A DNA stretch of 64,000 nt from Polychytrium aggregatum (lineage: Eukaryota; Chytridiomycota; Chytridiomycetes; Polychytriales), in NCBI RefSeq assembly GCF_025602895.1, contig NW_026516332.1:51645-115644 (forward strand), in the 5' to 3' direction. Below are positions 22,056-34,451 of this stretch, in pieces. How positions within the stretch are numbered: position 1 is the first letter of the stretch; each line of letters begins with the position of its first letter. Position numbers and translations under genes: made by a program. The notes beneath the pieces were generated by a model. It was given only the letters and a program-made list of their open reading frames with translations. It made no database searches and had not been told where the DNA came from.

Positions 22056-25000
22056 TCAGAAGGTCATGTACTTGAGCCGAGGACCCTTGACGGGCCATAC
22101 GATCAGGGTGGCGATGAACAAGCCCATGGTGATTGACATGCCAACGAGGAGCATCTTGAAGGCAAAGGTCGTGCCGTCGATAATGTTGGATCCAAAGAAC
22201 CCGAGCGAGCTCATCACGCCGACGCTGCCGGGCACCTGCAAGAAGATGCTCGCCAGGATCGGCGCTACGGCAACGTCGCCCGTGATGCGCGCATAAACGT
22301 TGCCGCCAAGCCCGACCACCATCGCCGAGGCGACGGTCACGGCGCTGGTGTTCTGGCCTGTGAAAGCCGGGACCTTGGAGAGGAAGAACGAGGTCAGATA
22401 GCCCAGGGCGCTGACAAGCGACATGACGGGCCACTGCGGCGGGTACGCTTCGAAGAGCATGTTGACCGAGATGGTGAGGAGCGGGAAGATGAGGAAGCCC
22501 CAGTAAGGCGACACGGGCTCGGAGCAGATGGCTTGGGTCGAGAGTTGGTTGGTGGCGTTGGGCTGGAAGATGGCAACGGCGGATCCCATCGACATGCCAA
22601 AGCTGGAGCGGGGATGTTGGTTGTGCGAGGGGGAGGGGGAGAGATCCGGCGAGAGAGAGAGAGGCAGAGAAATCAAGGGGTTCATCGGCGTCAGTACGAA
22701 GCTTGTATATGTGCATCTTGTCCCACACCGCAAGGCCGTATCATGGCCCACAGGGGGTGTTTTCGCAATGAGCCCGGATACCCCATGGTCGACAGATCCA
22801 TGGCATCGCGAGCAAGGCTGTCCATTGCCCATCAGAGTCGGAACGCACCCAATGATCATGGCGACAAAAAGGGCTTGGAAGGTCTTGACGGTGCCCGAGA
22901 TCATATTTCGTGTCGACAGCTCGGTCATGGCGTTGGTCAGGGCGAGTCCCTGCGTGTGCAGAGGGAAAATGGAGCCATATTCGGGATGGAAGGGGTCAGA
23001 AAAAACAATGGCCAGGCAAAGCTAGACAAAGCCAGGCAAAGCTAGGCAAAGCCTTCACGTTGGTATGGCTGTTCCGCGCTGTACACATCGGGGCAGCGGC
23101 AGCACACCCGTTGCTGATTCTTACCGGGAGCAGCACAGCCAAGCCGCTGAAGACGACGGCAATGTAGTTGAAACAGGTGTCGGGCGAGTAGATGTGCAGC
23201 AGCCACTGGAACAGGCGGCCGAGGAAGGCGATGGTGAAGGAGCTCATGAACTCGACGAGGTAGGTCACGCTCGGGTAGCGGCTGCCAAGCATCATCCAGC
23301 CGGCCATGACGACGCCCATGAAGAGGCTGATGGCGGCGTCGATCCACCGGCCCCCAAAGCCCAGGAGACAGAAGGTGCTGCCCATGACGGGCTGGATGAT
23401 AAAGTGCACCCACAGCGGCGTCGACGGGGCCGTGAGGATCTCGTTGAGTCTGACAAAGGCATCGGTGATGGTGATGCGGTACTCGGCCACGTCCAGGCAG
23501 AGTCGATTGATGTCGGTGAGCTTGCCCATGTGGAAGCCCTGGGGGGTCTTGACGATGTGGGTCTTGGAGGTATGGTCTTCGCGGCCAAAGGAGATCATGA
23601 CGATACCCGGCAGGACGGCAAACTCGCTCGGGACATCGAGGATCTGGGAGAGTTGCTGCAGGTGATACTCGAGGCGATGCGACGGCGCACCGCAGCTGGT
23701 GAAGGCTCTGGTGAGCTTGATGAGAAAGTCCTGGCGCTTGACCTGGGGGGAGAGGCGGGAAGGAGCGTGGTGTCAGGAAGGACCACTGTAATGGCAGTGG
23801 CGATTGTAATGGCAGTATCGGCATGGACCACCGGAATGCGCCACACGCCCCCATCCAAATGCAGACAGGAGTGACCAAGCACGATCTGCGACATGTGTCA
23901 AGGACACTGCCCCCCCTGCTCCGCCGACAAGCACACTCACAATGTCGATTTGAGGCACGCCGTCGATAATGGTCTGGACCGAGGGCGTCTTGACAAAGTC
24001 GTTGGTGTCTGACTTGCGGTAGGGCGTGCCCGTCGGCCACACAGACTCCTCGGTCTCGATGCGGTCGTCGACGTCGAAGCGCACGTGCGGGATGCTGGCA
24101 ATGCTGTCGGCGATGGAGTGCACCGAGCGGACAGAGTGGCCCGACTGCACGGACGGCGAGCGCGAGAGCTGGTTGATCTTTTGAAACAGCTCGATGGCGT
24201 GGATCTGGGCCGGCGAGATCTGGTCGTCGACCTGGACGTCGTCGGCGCTCAGGATGCTCGAGAGCGAGGCGGCCGAGCGAGGGCGGGACGCGTGGTGCAG
24301 CCGATGCGCTCGAATCGACGAAGGGCGGCTGTTGGGCCGGCTCTGGGGCATGCTGTCGGGCTGGCTGCTGGGCTGGCTGCTGGGCGGGGTGCTGAAGGGG
24401 CTGTGGGTGGGACTGTTGGGCTGACTGCCGAGCTGGCTCGCTGTGCGGGCTCGTCTGCGAGTTCGGTCGGCGGGACTTGTTCGGCGGCTGGCGGAACGGC
24501 TGGCCGAGCGGCTGGGAGCGCGGCTGGTGGGCCGAGAGCGTGGGTTGGGATACATGCTCTCACCAAAGAGACCGCTCTTGTGTGCGGCCTGGTAGGCCGT
24601 GGACATGGTCTTGGAGATGCCGTCCTTGAGCTGGGAGCTGCGGGCGCTCAGCACCGACAAGCGCGAGGCATTCGGGGTGCGGCGGTCGGGCGAGAGATGG
24701 TCGTTGCGGGACTCGCGCAGGAGATAAAAGTGGTGGGCGAGGTTGGAGCCAACAGAGTTGACGGTGAGCAGGTTCTCGTCCTCATGGTCGGAGAGGGCCG
24801 TGGTATCGGTCCAGGCAGCCGTTGCGGGATAGGGCGAGGTGAAGCTCTTGGTGAAGGACCGCTCGGGAGGCAGGTCGGCAGGTTGGTGGTGCAGGGCATC
24901 GGCGTCGGAATCGAGGTGATGGACATGGGCGGGGTGGAGCTCGGGCTGGGAGAGGGTCTGCACCTGTACCTGGGCGTGGGTTTGGCGATGGTGCTGGAGG

Positions 25001-25365
25001 AGAATGTCGGCGGGGTGCTGGGACTGGGACACAGTGTTGGCAAGCGGGTCGTGGGGCGGCAGGCCCTCAGTCGGGACGTCGTCGCTGGGGATGTCCACGA
25101 CAACGACGGGGCCGCCCTCTCCAGGGACAGCCGAGTGCGATTCGCCTGCGGGCAAGCAGGCCTGGGGGTCGGACGGCATGGGAAACTCGGAGGGCAAGTC
25201 GAAAGGCAGAGAGACGAAGGAGGCCGTCGAGTACCGATCGATCTCCACGGCGCCTCTGGATGACCGATGGGGATAGAAATACGACGAGGTGGAGGAGACC
25301 GACGACACCGCGGATATTGCCGGCGACGGCGGGGCATTGGAAGCAGACGAGCGACGGCGATCCAT
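22056..25365 (-). CDS. PRM10: Prm10/ThrE-family multispanning membrane protein
   Basis: Exons 23941-25365, 23125-23742, 22849-22949 and 22056-22602 in transcript order give 896 residues. The start is the ATG at 25365; the frame is open a little further upstream but has no ATG there. Residues 1-475 are low-complexity (Ser, Pro, Gln, His) and presumably cytosolic. The C-terminal half is the conserved family core. It starts with RQDFLIKLTRAFTSCGAPSH and a cytosolic part (LPGIVMISFG, LCLDVAEYRI), then roughly ten hydrophobic segments in two blocks (about 590-690 and 720-895). This two-block layout matches the threonine/serine-exporter-like (ThrE plus DUF3815) family that includes yeast pheromone-regulated Prm10. 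Transport of an amino acid or organic acid is possible, but the substrate is unknown for fungal members. Intron 2 carries a 10-base repeat. Confidence 0.88.
23009..23053. repeat. 10-base repeat in ThrE-like intron 2
   Basis: About four copies of gc(t/c)aggcaaa with small changes, inside the intron 22950-23124. Confidence 0.8.
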
Positions 25366-25980
25366 GTTCTTCAAAGACGGCGCGATGCGTGGGCGATCAA
25401 TGGTGTCATCCGAGAGAGACAAAAAAAAAGGTGCCCAAATAGGGCGAGTGGGGACGACCAGGACGAGGCCGATGCAGGAGCGACGCAGATGCAGACGGAG
25501 GGGCGAGCAAGGAAAAAAAGGGCTCTTGGGCGGCTGGGGCTTGTTGGGGCCAGGACAAGGGCAGCGAGCCTGGCGGGTGCGTGTTCAAGTGTTGAGGTAT
25601 TGGGGGGTGTGATAATGTTGGAATGGGTGAGTGTGATAATGATGAGTGTTGAGTATTGAGTGTGAGAGTGTGATAATGTTGAGTGTGAGAGTGTTAAGGT
25701 GGTAAGTGGTTGGTAAAGGTGCCGAGCCGCAGTTGCAGCGGGATGGGCAAGTCGATTCGGTGGGCGGCGGATTTTCACTGGGCAAGTGCATCCGACTCGA
25801 CCACAGTCCCTGTGGTCACTCCTGCGGTGGCAAGGCTGGTGCGCCTGGATGCTGGCTTTGTTTGCGCACTCCAGAGCGGGTTGGTGTTGTTCCGAGAGCG
25901 GTTGTGCCGCCGGGAGCGCAGGGCCGCGGCCGACTTGCAGTCATCACACCTGACCGGAGATGGCCGGAATGGGAATGGAC

Positions 25981-26032
25981 ATGGTCGTGGAGATGGTCGT
26001 GGAGATGGTCGTGGAGATGGTCGTGGAGATGG
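25981..26032. repeat. 12-base repeat (atggtcgtggag)
   Basis: Four exact head-to-tail copies plus a partial fifth. Because the unit is a multiple of three, it gives an open frame of MVVE repeats, but no gene structure surrounds it. Confidence 0.9.
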
Positions 26033-26130
26033 GCGAAGTGGAGCAGAACGTGCAGGGGCATGCGGCCTGGGGGGGGGAATCTGATACGGCAGAGGGTCCG
26101 TCCCGCTGGCATGCATATCGCATCACTGAC

Positions 26131-26165
26131 ATCGCACATCGCACATCGCACATCGCACATCGCAT
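26131..26165. repeat. 8-base repeat (catcgcac)
   Basis: Four head-to-tail copies in the divergent intergenic region, with no coding context. Confidence 0.9.
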
Positions 26166-27055
26166 CGAATGCTTGGCTGCGGCCAGAGGGCGAGGATCAG
26201 GATCCAGTGATTCAGGTGCCGTGGCCCGAGCGGGCTGGACCGGGTCCGAGTCTCCGAGCAGACAGACACCGCAGTCAGAGTCAGGATGAGTCGGGGGTTG
26301 GTGTCGATTGATGTTTTGTGTTGATGTTTCGTGGTGATTGATGTTGGTGTTTTGTCGAACTTGTTGTCGATTGGTGTTGGTATTTGTCTAACTTGATGTC
26401 GATTGGTGTTGGTGTTTTGTAGTATTTGATGTCGATATTGCAGGAGTTGGTGTCTATTCTCTATCGACAACAGACACATCCTCATTTCATCCTCCCTCCC
26501 GGCTGCACCGCACCATCGTTCGCCAATCGCACTGCCAGTGTCGTGCGCTCGCTTGCGCCATCGCAGATCCACTCAGCCCCCGGGCTACAAACACCATGTT
26601 TCTTCCACACTCCCCACCAGCCCCATGCATATCTCACCAGCCCCACGCAACGCTCCCGTCTGCTCAATCACCGTCGCACCCGTCCTCCCCGCGCTCGCCG
26701 TCGATCGGCCGGTGCTCGCCGGCAGCCACCCGTCCATCGCCGACGTCACTAGTCCCTTCGAGGCCAAACGCTGCCTGCCCTCTGGCCGATTCCACTTTGC
26801 CTCGTTGTTTGTGTTGTCGCCACTGCCTCCATCGGTCAAGGTTGGCCCGGCAGCGCTCTCGGCCATCGGCTGGCCCGCTGCTGCTGCATCGTTGATGCAG
26901 ACACGCGAATACACCGTCGCCTCGCCAATCGCATCGTATTGCAGCCGTTATCGGTTTGTTTGTGTAAAGTGGGCTTGCTGTCCGGGCTGTTATCAGAGCG
27001 CTATCGGCCCCCATCTGCAGTCCGATACGTCTGCATTCCCCCTGTAGGGTGCTGC

Positions 27056-27061
27056 TATAAA
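27056..27061 (+). promoter_or_regulatory. Candidate TATA box of the CBM48 gene
   Basis: TATAAA sits 319 bases upstream of the ATG at 27375, at the edge of a long C/T-rich leader. The position is rather far from the ATG, so a long 5' leader or a leader intron would be needed. Confidence 0.4.
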
Positions 27062-27374
27062 GCCACTCCCCCCCTGGTTGATTCTGCCCCGACCGACCGA
27101 CTCCTCCCACCATCTCTCCGTCTGGGAGATCCTGCAATTCGCACACCCAGCAGCCCCCGCTCTCCAATTTGTCTCTGCCCACCCCTTCGCGCATCGTCGT
27201 GCCTGTGCACCTGCGACCCCTGCGCCTCTGCCTTCCCACTCAGGCTCCGATCGTGCTCCGAACCTCCTGCACCCCTGCCCGACGCAGCGCCCGGCTCGGC
27301 ACACCGATCCCCTTCCTCCCCCGTCCTGCATCTCTCTTCCTTCCTTTGCTCCGCCCAGGCTCATCTCGATCGCC

Positions 27375-28617
27375 ATGGACTCAAAGTGCTTGCAGATCCA
27401 GACCGATCGCTATCTGGCCCGGCCCGTCAACTCGCGCCCCTCGCCACGGAGCCCAAGATCGGCCACATCCTCCGACTCGACCCACTCGAACTCGTCCGTC
27501 AGGATTGTCCCGTTCCGGTGGGTCCACGGCGGTAGAAGAGTCATTCTGACGGGCGACTTTGACGACTGGAAGGTACGTACGGCTCCCATCTGTGCTGATC
27601 AATCGTCCGTGGGAGAGCTGGGGATATGTGCTGTATTATGGATACCAGTGCACGAGGACAGAACAGAACAGGACAGGACAGGGCAGGTCTGCGATCACAT
27701 GCGGACCGGCCCATGGACATGGACAAGAGCAGGAGCTTGTACTGGACCGAGCCGATACGGAACGTGGAACCGGATCGCCTGAGACGAGAAGCTCCGATAT
27801 GGGCCTTGGAGGGCAACCAGCAGCCCGAATCGGCGCCGGTAATGAGGCAAATCGGACGAGATCGTCCAATCCATGGCCCAGGGAAGCCTTATCCGGCCGA
27901 GGGAGACAGCTCCGCCTCGACAATCCAGCCGCCCGCAAAACGCACGTTCGAGACGATCATGCGGAGGCACTTTCAATTCCTTCCCCCTCTCCCTTCGCTC
28001 CTGACCTGGGCCAACGCAAGGCGTCTGTACTGAAGAAAAGAAACAGCACATGCCTCCGCCGAGCGGTTCAATGGGCAGAGCGGCCTCCGGTGCACGAATC
28101 CGATCGCGAGGCGGATACCGGCGGGACGAACGATCCGCCCCCGCCCGTCGCTCCGTCCCTTGGCGGTCGAGATCAGCCCATCCCAATGGCGCCAAACGAC
28201 GGCTCTCGTGGGCAGCTGGATTCGCACGCCGTCTTCGCCCACCCACCCTCAGCTGCGATCGAGGCAGAGCAGGGGGCTGAGGCATCATGGGAGTGGCCGC
28301 TTGTTGTTGGGGGGGGGCTATGGGAAAGATATCTGGTCGGAGGCATAGTGCTCGTCGTTCCCATGAGATACCGCGGTCCTCCATATCACTAACATTTGGA
28401 CCGCCAATCGATCTTGGCGTCCCTGCTCCTTCTGCCACAGCAAAAGATCGAAATGACCGAGGTCTACGATGGAGAATTCGAGGCGTACTTGCAGCTCGAT
28501 CGCTCGCGCCCTTGGCAGTTCAAGTTTCTCGTGGACGGCCAGTGGAGATGCGCCCTTGACCAGAACACATGCTATGACCAGCACGGGATGGTGAACAACG
28601 TCCTGAACCCAGAGTAA
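27375..28617 (+). CDS. Small CBM48 (AMPK-beta-type glycogen-binding) protein
   Basis: Exons 27375-27572 and 28441-28617 (phase 0 junction) give 124 residues. Residues 1-45 are Ser/Pro-rich. The rest is a near-complete carbohydrate-binding module of the CBM48/AMPK-beta type: FRWVHGGRRVILTGDFDDWK, then Y-DGEFEAYLQLD, WQFKFLVDGQW and a final GMVNNVLNPE. In this family the conserved tryptophans and lysine contact glycogen or starch-like glucans. The AMPK-beta C-terminal domain that binds the alpha and gamma subunits is absent, so this is not a full Snf1 beta subunit. It could be a free-standing glucan-binding adaptor, or the missing part could be in unseen exons. The 868-base intron is long for this window. 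Confidence 0.82.
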
Positions 28618-31031
28618 TGGCCCCTGGACCACTCGGCGGTCGCTTGTCATTTCAGCCTCTGCTCAGTCCATCTCCATCTCCATCTCCATCTCCATCTCCA
28701 TCTCCATCTCCATCTCCATGTTGCTGACCTTGCCCCTTCTTCGCTCGTGTTCGTTGGCTGCCGTTCCCTGGCAGCGGCCATGAGGCCGGCTCGAGTGCAA
28801 CCGAGTCGAGTATGTACTCAGTCCCTGTAGTCTTGCATATTGAGTGGGAGTATACCTGTGTTGCAAAGGCCGATACCCTCTATGGCTTGATGGTTTAGTG
28901 TTGACAAACCGATGAAATAGGATACTGTTTACAGCAAGCCCCAAATTGAAAACGAGAGATCCTGTGGTGGGCCAGGCGTGTCGCTTTTCTCTGGGTCTCC
29001 TTTTCAAGCCCACCCATCGTCGAGCCGGCTGCCGCTCTGATCCACCACCACCTGCAGTCACTGAAGAGACCAATTTGCCTCAGGGTGATGCAATCGAGTC
29101 GATGCCACCATACCATCATGCCACATACCATCATACCACCATGCCATAAGCAATGCAGCACATTGTATTCTGAGGGCTGTGTGGCCCCATTTCACACGGT
29201 CGGCTTCAAAGACCGCCAAGCGCTGCCGCATGACTCGGTCGCATGCCTGCCACATGCCTGCCGCATGCCGAGATCTGCGAGGGCCAGGACTGACTCTACA
29301 TCGTCGGACGACAGCGAGAGGGGGAGGAGGGAGAGGGTCTGTCCTGACACTCACGGACTTTCCTCGGGATCCACTCGCAGGGAGGGCTGTCAAGAGTTCA
29401 CCCGGGGCAGAGTCGGTTTGGCGCCCAAGTCGGAAGGGGGAGTGTGCGGGTCATATATTGCACTCTCGTGGATGGGTGTCGCCGACACACGCAACCGCAA
29501 GTCGAGCACGAGACAATGTCATAGACACCCCATGAGACAGAAGTAGTGTATTCCATGGGATTATGCCAATAGACATTCCGCGATACAATTTAATAGACAT
29601 CCCATGATGCAGAGCAGTAAATACCATAAAATGCAAACAGCGCTCCCCATATAACCCAAGCAGCAATCAGTAGATGGTATTGATGGATGGTTTTACTTGC
29701 AACACATCGCCATTCTCACGCCATCGACACTCCCCATCGCCCGACTCGCCCTCGCGCTCTTCGGTTCACACCATCAACTGTTCCTCCTCTGTCCGCCGTT
29801 GGTAATAGCATCCAATGTGACCTTTCTCACCCCAGGTGACCCCTCCCGCCCGCAGCGAGCCCTCCGCTGTCCTCCCCTCGTCGCCCGACTGTTCTCGCCA
29901 GCACTCCCCCCAACCGTTCCCGCCGCCACGACAGCCCGCCCCGCCTCTCCGCCCGCTCGGCCTGGGGTTTCCTCGCACCCTGCCCTTCTTTCCCTCCCTT
30001 TTTCTTGATTCAACCGCTCCCCTCCCCCTTCCCTGCACCTTCCGGCCACATCGTCCTACCGCCAGCCACCCCCTGGTGGTTTTCCAGCTCAGCTCGGCGT
30101 CGTGGAACCATCCATCGCGTTTTTGGGCATATTGAACCTTGCTCCCTTTGTCCCCAGGGGCACCTTCGTATCCACCGTCCCGGATCTGAGGCTCCTCCCC
30201 TCCCCTTCTCACTCCCTTCCCATCCCTTCCCGCGTCCTGCCTGGCCCGACACACTTCCCGCTCATCCATCTAATTCGACCGGCTTCATATTGCAGCGCCG
30301 GTCTTGGTCTTGGTCCTCGGCCGCTTTCTCCTCTCCCTCTGGTCGCAACATCGCTCTTGCCGAGAGGGCTCTGTCTCCTCCAGAAGGCCTGCAGCGTTCG
30401 TCTCCGGGGTAAAGAACCAGTCCTTGGTCAAGGCAAGCTGCCGCTTTGTCGATATTGTGCTCGTCCCCCCCCCTCACACACAGCATCAGCCTGCTGCATG
30501 CTGTAGAGCCATCTTCTGGGCCGGTGGCCATACCCAGCAGAGAGCCCGGCAGAAGGCACTGCTAGCTCGGTGGGGTTAGGTGTTTGGGAGGCCACTGGTT
30601 CGCGGCGGTCCATTCGAGCTCGAGCTATTTCCTGCCGTTTCCTCCCAAGGCAGTGCAGGAGAACCGCACATGTCCCCATGCGGATGTCGGATGTCGGATG
30701 CAGATGCAGATGCAGATGGAGGAAGCATTGGCGGGGCAGAGCGGACCCGCTGGCCAGTCGGTGCCATCACTATCGCAGCCACTCATCCGCAATTCATCCC
30801 CCCACACCTGCTCTCGCTTCCTGGACTCGTTACAGCTCTCCTCTGCTGCATCAATCTCTCTCGTATCCACGGCTCCCCAAGTCCAGCACCCAGCGGCCCC
30901 GAAATAACCCTCGTCGGGATTGGTGTCATCCCAATCAATCATCGAGACCGATTCCACCCATCCATCCGTCCATCCATTCATTCGCTCATCCATCCACCCG
31001 TCCATCCATTCATTCACATCCGGCCTGCACC
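28618..31031. other. Intergenic region between CBM48 and Src1-like genes
   Basis: No gene recognised. It begins with a hexamer array, then mixed sequence containing accatcataccac-like repeats (29105-29150) and cccatgagacag/cattcc motifs (29520-29650). From about 29700 to 30400 it is strongly pyrimidine-rich. Just before the Src1-like ATG there is a run of catccatccgtccatt repeats (30957-31020). Confidence 0.6.
28668..28719. repeat. Hexamer repeat (ccatct)
   Basis: Eight to nine copies of the hexamer, about 50 bases after the CBM48 stop codon, probably in its 3' untranslated region. Confidence 0.9.
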
Positions 31032-34000
31032 ATGACCGTTACCTTGGTCGATCTCGTCAAGTCGCTCGCCGATCCCAGCTTTAACCCAAGCCGGCTCACC
31101 ATCTCTCAGCTGTCGTCCATCCTCTCTCAGTTCGACGTTCCTCTGCCAGCAACAAAGGCAAAGAAGGTATCGAGTCTCATGCATGAATGCTTACATGCTT
31201 ACATGCATGAATGCTTACATGCTTACATGCATACATGCTTACATGCTTCCCTCCTTCATCTCGTCGCGGTCATTCGTGTCGGCTTGCTGCCCATCGCCAC
31301 TGTCGTCTAACCACCACCCATCTGTGTCGTCCTGGCTTGCAAGGACACCTATCTCGAGCTCTTTCACCAGTACGACATTATCCACAAAGCCCGCATCCGC
31401 ATCGAGACAATGGCCTGCATGACGCCCTCCACCGCCGGCATCACCATCGTCAGCGGCGACGGGCAAGAGTTTACCCTGCGGCCCTCGCTGTCGCCTTCCG
31501 AGATATTTGGAGAGCGGGAGAGTGGCCTCGACAAGTTCTCCGACAGCCAGAAGCGGCTCCTCAGCCAGCATGTCCCTCGATCCAACAAACCCGCTGCGGC
31601 ATCAGCAGCATCAGCAGCAAATCCCAGGGTCGCTTCGGAGAGCACCTCGCCCGCCCCGGCCCCATCCAAGCCCGTCTCAGGCACTTCACGGTCTTTTCCT
31701 GCCGTCCGGATCGTCTCCGACATGGCTTCGGGCGATAGCAACGACCACCTGATCCGGCCGCACCAGTCCGAGCCTCACACATCCGTTGGGACGCCAGGCC
31801 CCCGGATCTCGATCGACACTCGTTCACCGACCTTTGCGGTCGAGCAAGAGATGCGGAACGAGGAGTTCCGGCGGATGAACAAGGAGAGCCCCAATGTCAA
31901 CAGCCTGATGGTCTCGTTGCGCCACGTCCACAGCGACGGGCAGGTCGACGACTTTGAGATCCTCGAGCGGGATCTGCCACAGTACTCGACCGACGGATCG
32001 TCGACGCGGTTCATGGCCACGGCTTCATCCTCGGTGGCATCGTCGGTACGTCTCCATGCCTCCTGGGGCGAAGGCCCGGACCAGGATACATCACCATGGA
32101 CGGCCCACGGCGAGCCTGCCGCATCCAGTAGCGACCCTCGGATACATGCCAAGCCATATTATCAAGAGCGACACTCGATACCGCCGGCCAAGGACCGTCG
32201 CTCGCGGGCCACCGCCAATGCGCATGTGTCCTATCACGAACAAGATCCTCCCGCCAAGGGGCACCACGGTGCGACAGTGCCGCCGCCCTATTTGCCCACA
32301 CCATCGCCAAGCACCCTCGTCGAGGACATTGCTCAGGACGCCGCGCGGATATCAAAGTCGAAACCGGGCGTGCGGGCCAGCGACAGCTCCGCCAGGACGG
32401 GCCACACCCTTGCCTCCAACAGCCCGGCCCCATCCTCAGGCTCGGACGGCGAGGAGGACGAGTCGTCGCCGTCGGCCGGTCCGCCCAGCGCCCATGCGTC
32501 GTCGTGGCACTTCAAGCTCAAGCGCGACACTTTCGGCCCGAGCACCCAGGCCTTCCAGGCCCTCCATACCCTCCATGAGGCCGACTCAAATCGACACTCC
32601 CCAAAGGCAGCCAAGACACGATCTCACCTGGCACCCGAGATACCCAAGTCCAAGCCCACGCCTGCATCCGTACCCGTGCCCGAACCCGCCCCGGTGCAGT
32701 CCGACAAGTGTCGGAGGGCCAAGCCTGGTAAGCTTGTCGAGCCGGACTCTGTCGACAGCCAGCCGCGCATCACCCCGCTCCCACCGCCAATGCGTCCTCT
32801 GTTTGTCCACTCGACCCCAGAACACGACGACGACGACACCATCTACGACTCGGACGACATTTCCTTCTCCAGCGAGAATGTGTTTCAGTCGGGCGCAAAG
32901 CCCGCGGCCCGCGTGGATGGCGCCGGTCGCTCCCATACCCCCCTCAAGAAGAGCCGCCCGCAAGAAAGCTCCGTTCACCATACCCCTACGCCTAGTAGCA
33001 GCAGCAATCATGGAAGCAACTCTGGCACACACGCCGGCCCGGTCCATGTCATTGCCCACACCCGAGCTAACATTAATGCCGGCTCGAGCCCAAGTACCGG
33101 CGCCAGCACCCATTGCGGAGCCTACCCCGGAACCAGCCAGGGCAGCTCGTCGACCTCCAAGAGCCACTCGCAGCCTGCGGGGTCGCCCGTGCCATCGGAA
33201 CGACCACGGCCACAACCAGCTCCACTCGAGGCTCCAAAACCTGGATTTCTCTCGCCATGGCCCGTCAAACAGCCTGCGACCAGCGCTGCGACAACAAGGT
33301 CTCCTCTCGCCAGCCCTCAGCTTCCGTCGGTCGCTCCCGTCGCTGCCTTCTCGACCACGACTCAGCCCCCGACACCGAAAAGGCCAGTCGCAGCCCGATG
33401 TGATACCTCTCCCCAGACCGAATGCGAGCCCAACCAAAGCCCCCGCATATCGCCGCAGTCCACCCAGGTCTTTATCGAGAAATGGGACGGCAATCCTCGC
33501 CAGCGACGACGGGGCCCCATCCTGAGTCCCAGCTACTCGCTCGGTCGGCTCTCGGACTTGCTTGGATCGACCAAACGGCCACCGGTCTTGGCAGGCCGGT
33601 CGTCCTCGTGTCTGGAACAATCCGTCAAGTTCGGGGTTGCGCTGATGCTTGTTGCTGTGCTGGGATCTGCGCTGGGGCTGTACTTTTTGCGCGACCCGCT
33701 GATGCACTACTGCCCATCCGGGTCGGTGCAAGAGTCCAACTGCATGCCCTGTCCCAAATTCGCCCACTGCAGCGGCGGCTTGGTCCGGAGCTGCCAGGGC
33801 TTGGAGTCGTCGGGCCGGCGGCCTGCCTCGCAACTGCATGTCCAGGCGATCCATCGGTCGTGGGTCCGGAGTCTGTTCTACCCGAACTTTGTCGAATATG
33901 CCTGCGTTCCGAACCAGCATGACTCGCCGTCGTCCTCGTCGTCCTCGTCGTCATCATCGTCCTCGTCGTCCTCGTCGTCATCATCGTCCTCGTCGTCCTC

Positions 34001-34451
34001 GTCGTCATCGTCGCCTACGCAAGAGCTCGTGCTGGGCTGGACGCGCATCTCAACCGCATGGATCCTGAACCTGAACGCCGCGACCGTGGCAACGGCCCTG
34101 GGCACTGTCTTCGTGGTTGCAGCCATGTCCATACGCTACCAGCAGTACCACCGGAATCAGCGGCACCAAGAAGAGCTGCAGGTGATCAAGCGCATGATCG
34201 GCTTGATCATGACCCACCTCAAGAACGAGCGCGACCGCGGCAGCGCCGAGGGGCTCAATCCCGACTCGCTCTTCAAGACCTTGATGGGGTCGATGCTGGC
34301 GTCAGAGCTCGATCAGCACCCAAAGACGCACACCCGCCTCTGGAAGATCATCAAGATGGAGCTGATTGAGCGGCACGGCGTCGAAGAGATTATCGTCGTT
34401 CGGGACAGTGGAAACACTGTGTGCGTACACTGGACGCTGAAGCGGCCGTGA
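31032..34451 (+). CDS. SRC1: Src1/Heh/MAN1-type inner nuclear membrane protein
   Basis: Exons 31032-31166 and 31344-34451 give 1080 residues. The N-terminus is a HeH (SAP/LEM-like) DNA-binding helix-extension-helix: LADPSFNPSRLTISQLSSIL, then FDVPLPATKAKK. A long disordered nucleoplasmic stretch follows to about residue 800. Transmembrane segment 1 is ~808-827 (FGVALMLVAVLGSALGLYFL). The lumenal segment starts with the Cys-rich CPSGSVQESNCMPCPKFAHC, characteristic of the Man1-Src1 C-terminal domain. It also holds a run of 28 serines (908-935). Transmembrane 2 is ~951-973. The last ~100 residues (KRMIGLIMTHLKNE to WTLKRP) match the nucleoplasmic winged-helix end of the family. Expected role: tethering chromatin to the nuclear envelope and supporting envelope or pore repair. 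Intron 1 carries a repeat array. Confidence 0.9.
31180..31252. repeat. Repeat array (atgcttac/atgcatga) in Src1-like intron 1
   Basis: Interleaved copies of catgcttacatgcttacatg and catgaatgctta fill the 5' half of the intron 31167-31343. Confidence 0.88.
33927..34013 (+). repeat. 27-base coding repeat encoding poly-serine
   Basis: The Ser codons TCG, TCC and TCA are arranged in an imperfect 27-base period (tcatcatcgtcctcgtcg...). They encode Ser 908-935, in the lumenal loop between the two membrane segments of the Src1-like protein. The non-uniform codon use shows a higher-order repeat and not simple triplet slippage. Confidence 0.88.

Larger units (their letters stand above)
25366..27374. 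other. Divergent intergenic region rich in simple repeats
   Basis: Shared upstream region of the ThrE-like gene (minus) and the CBM48 gene (plus). No gene recognised. It holds gagtgtgagagtgtgataatg repeats (25607-25695), the 12- and 8-base arrays listed separately, and a degenerate gttggtgttttgt repeat (about 26300-26430). The 300 bases before the CBM48 start are C/T-rich. Confidence 0.6.

Noticed and set aside
21988-22728. Minus-strand 246-codon frame overlapping the ThrE-like gene
   Set aside because: A different frame from the conserved membrane protein; its Arg/His/Gln-rich composition is typical of a shadow frame.
4916-28617. A linked Ca2+/AMPK signalling gene cluster (kinase, RasGAP, CBM48 protein)
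   Set aside because: The genes lie on different strands with separate promoters and unrelated genes between them; proximity alone does not support a functional cluster.
32047-32130. Possible intron inside Src1-like exon 2 (GTACGT to CCAG)
   Set aside because: Splicing it would bring a stop codon in directly; the unspliced frame is open and continuous.
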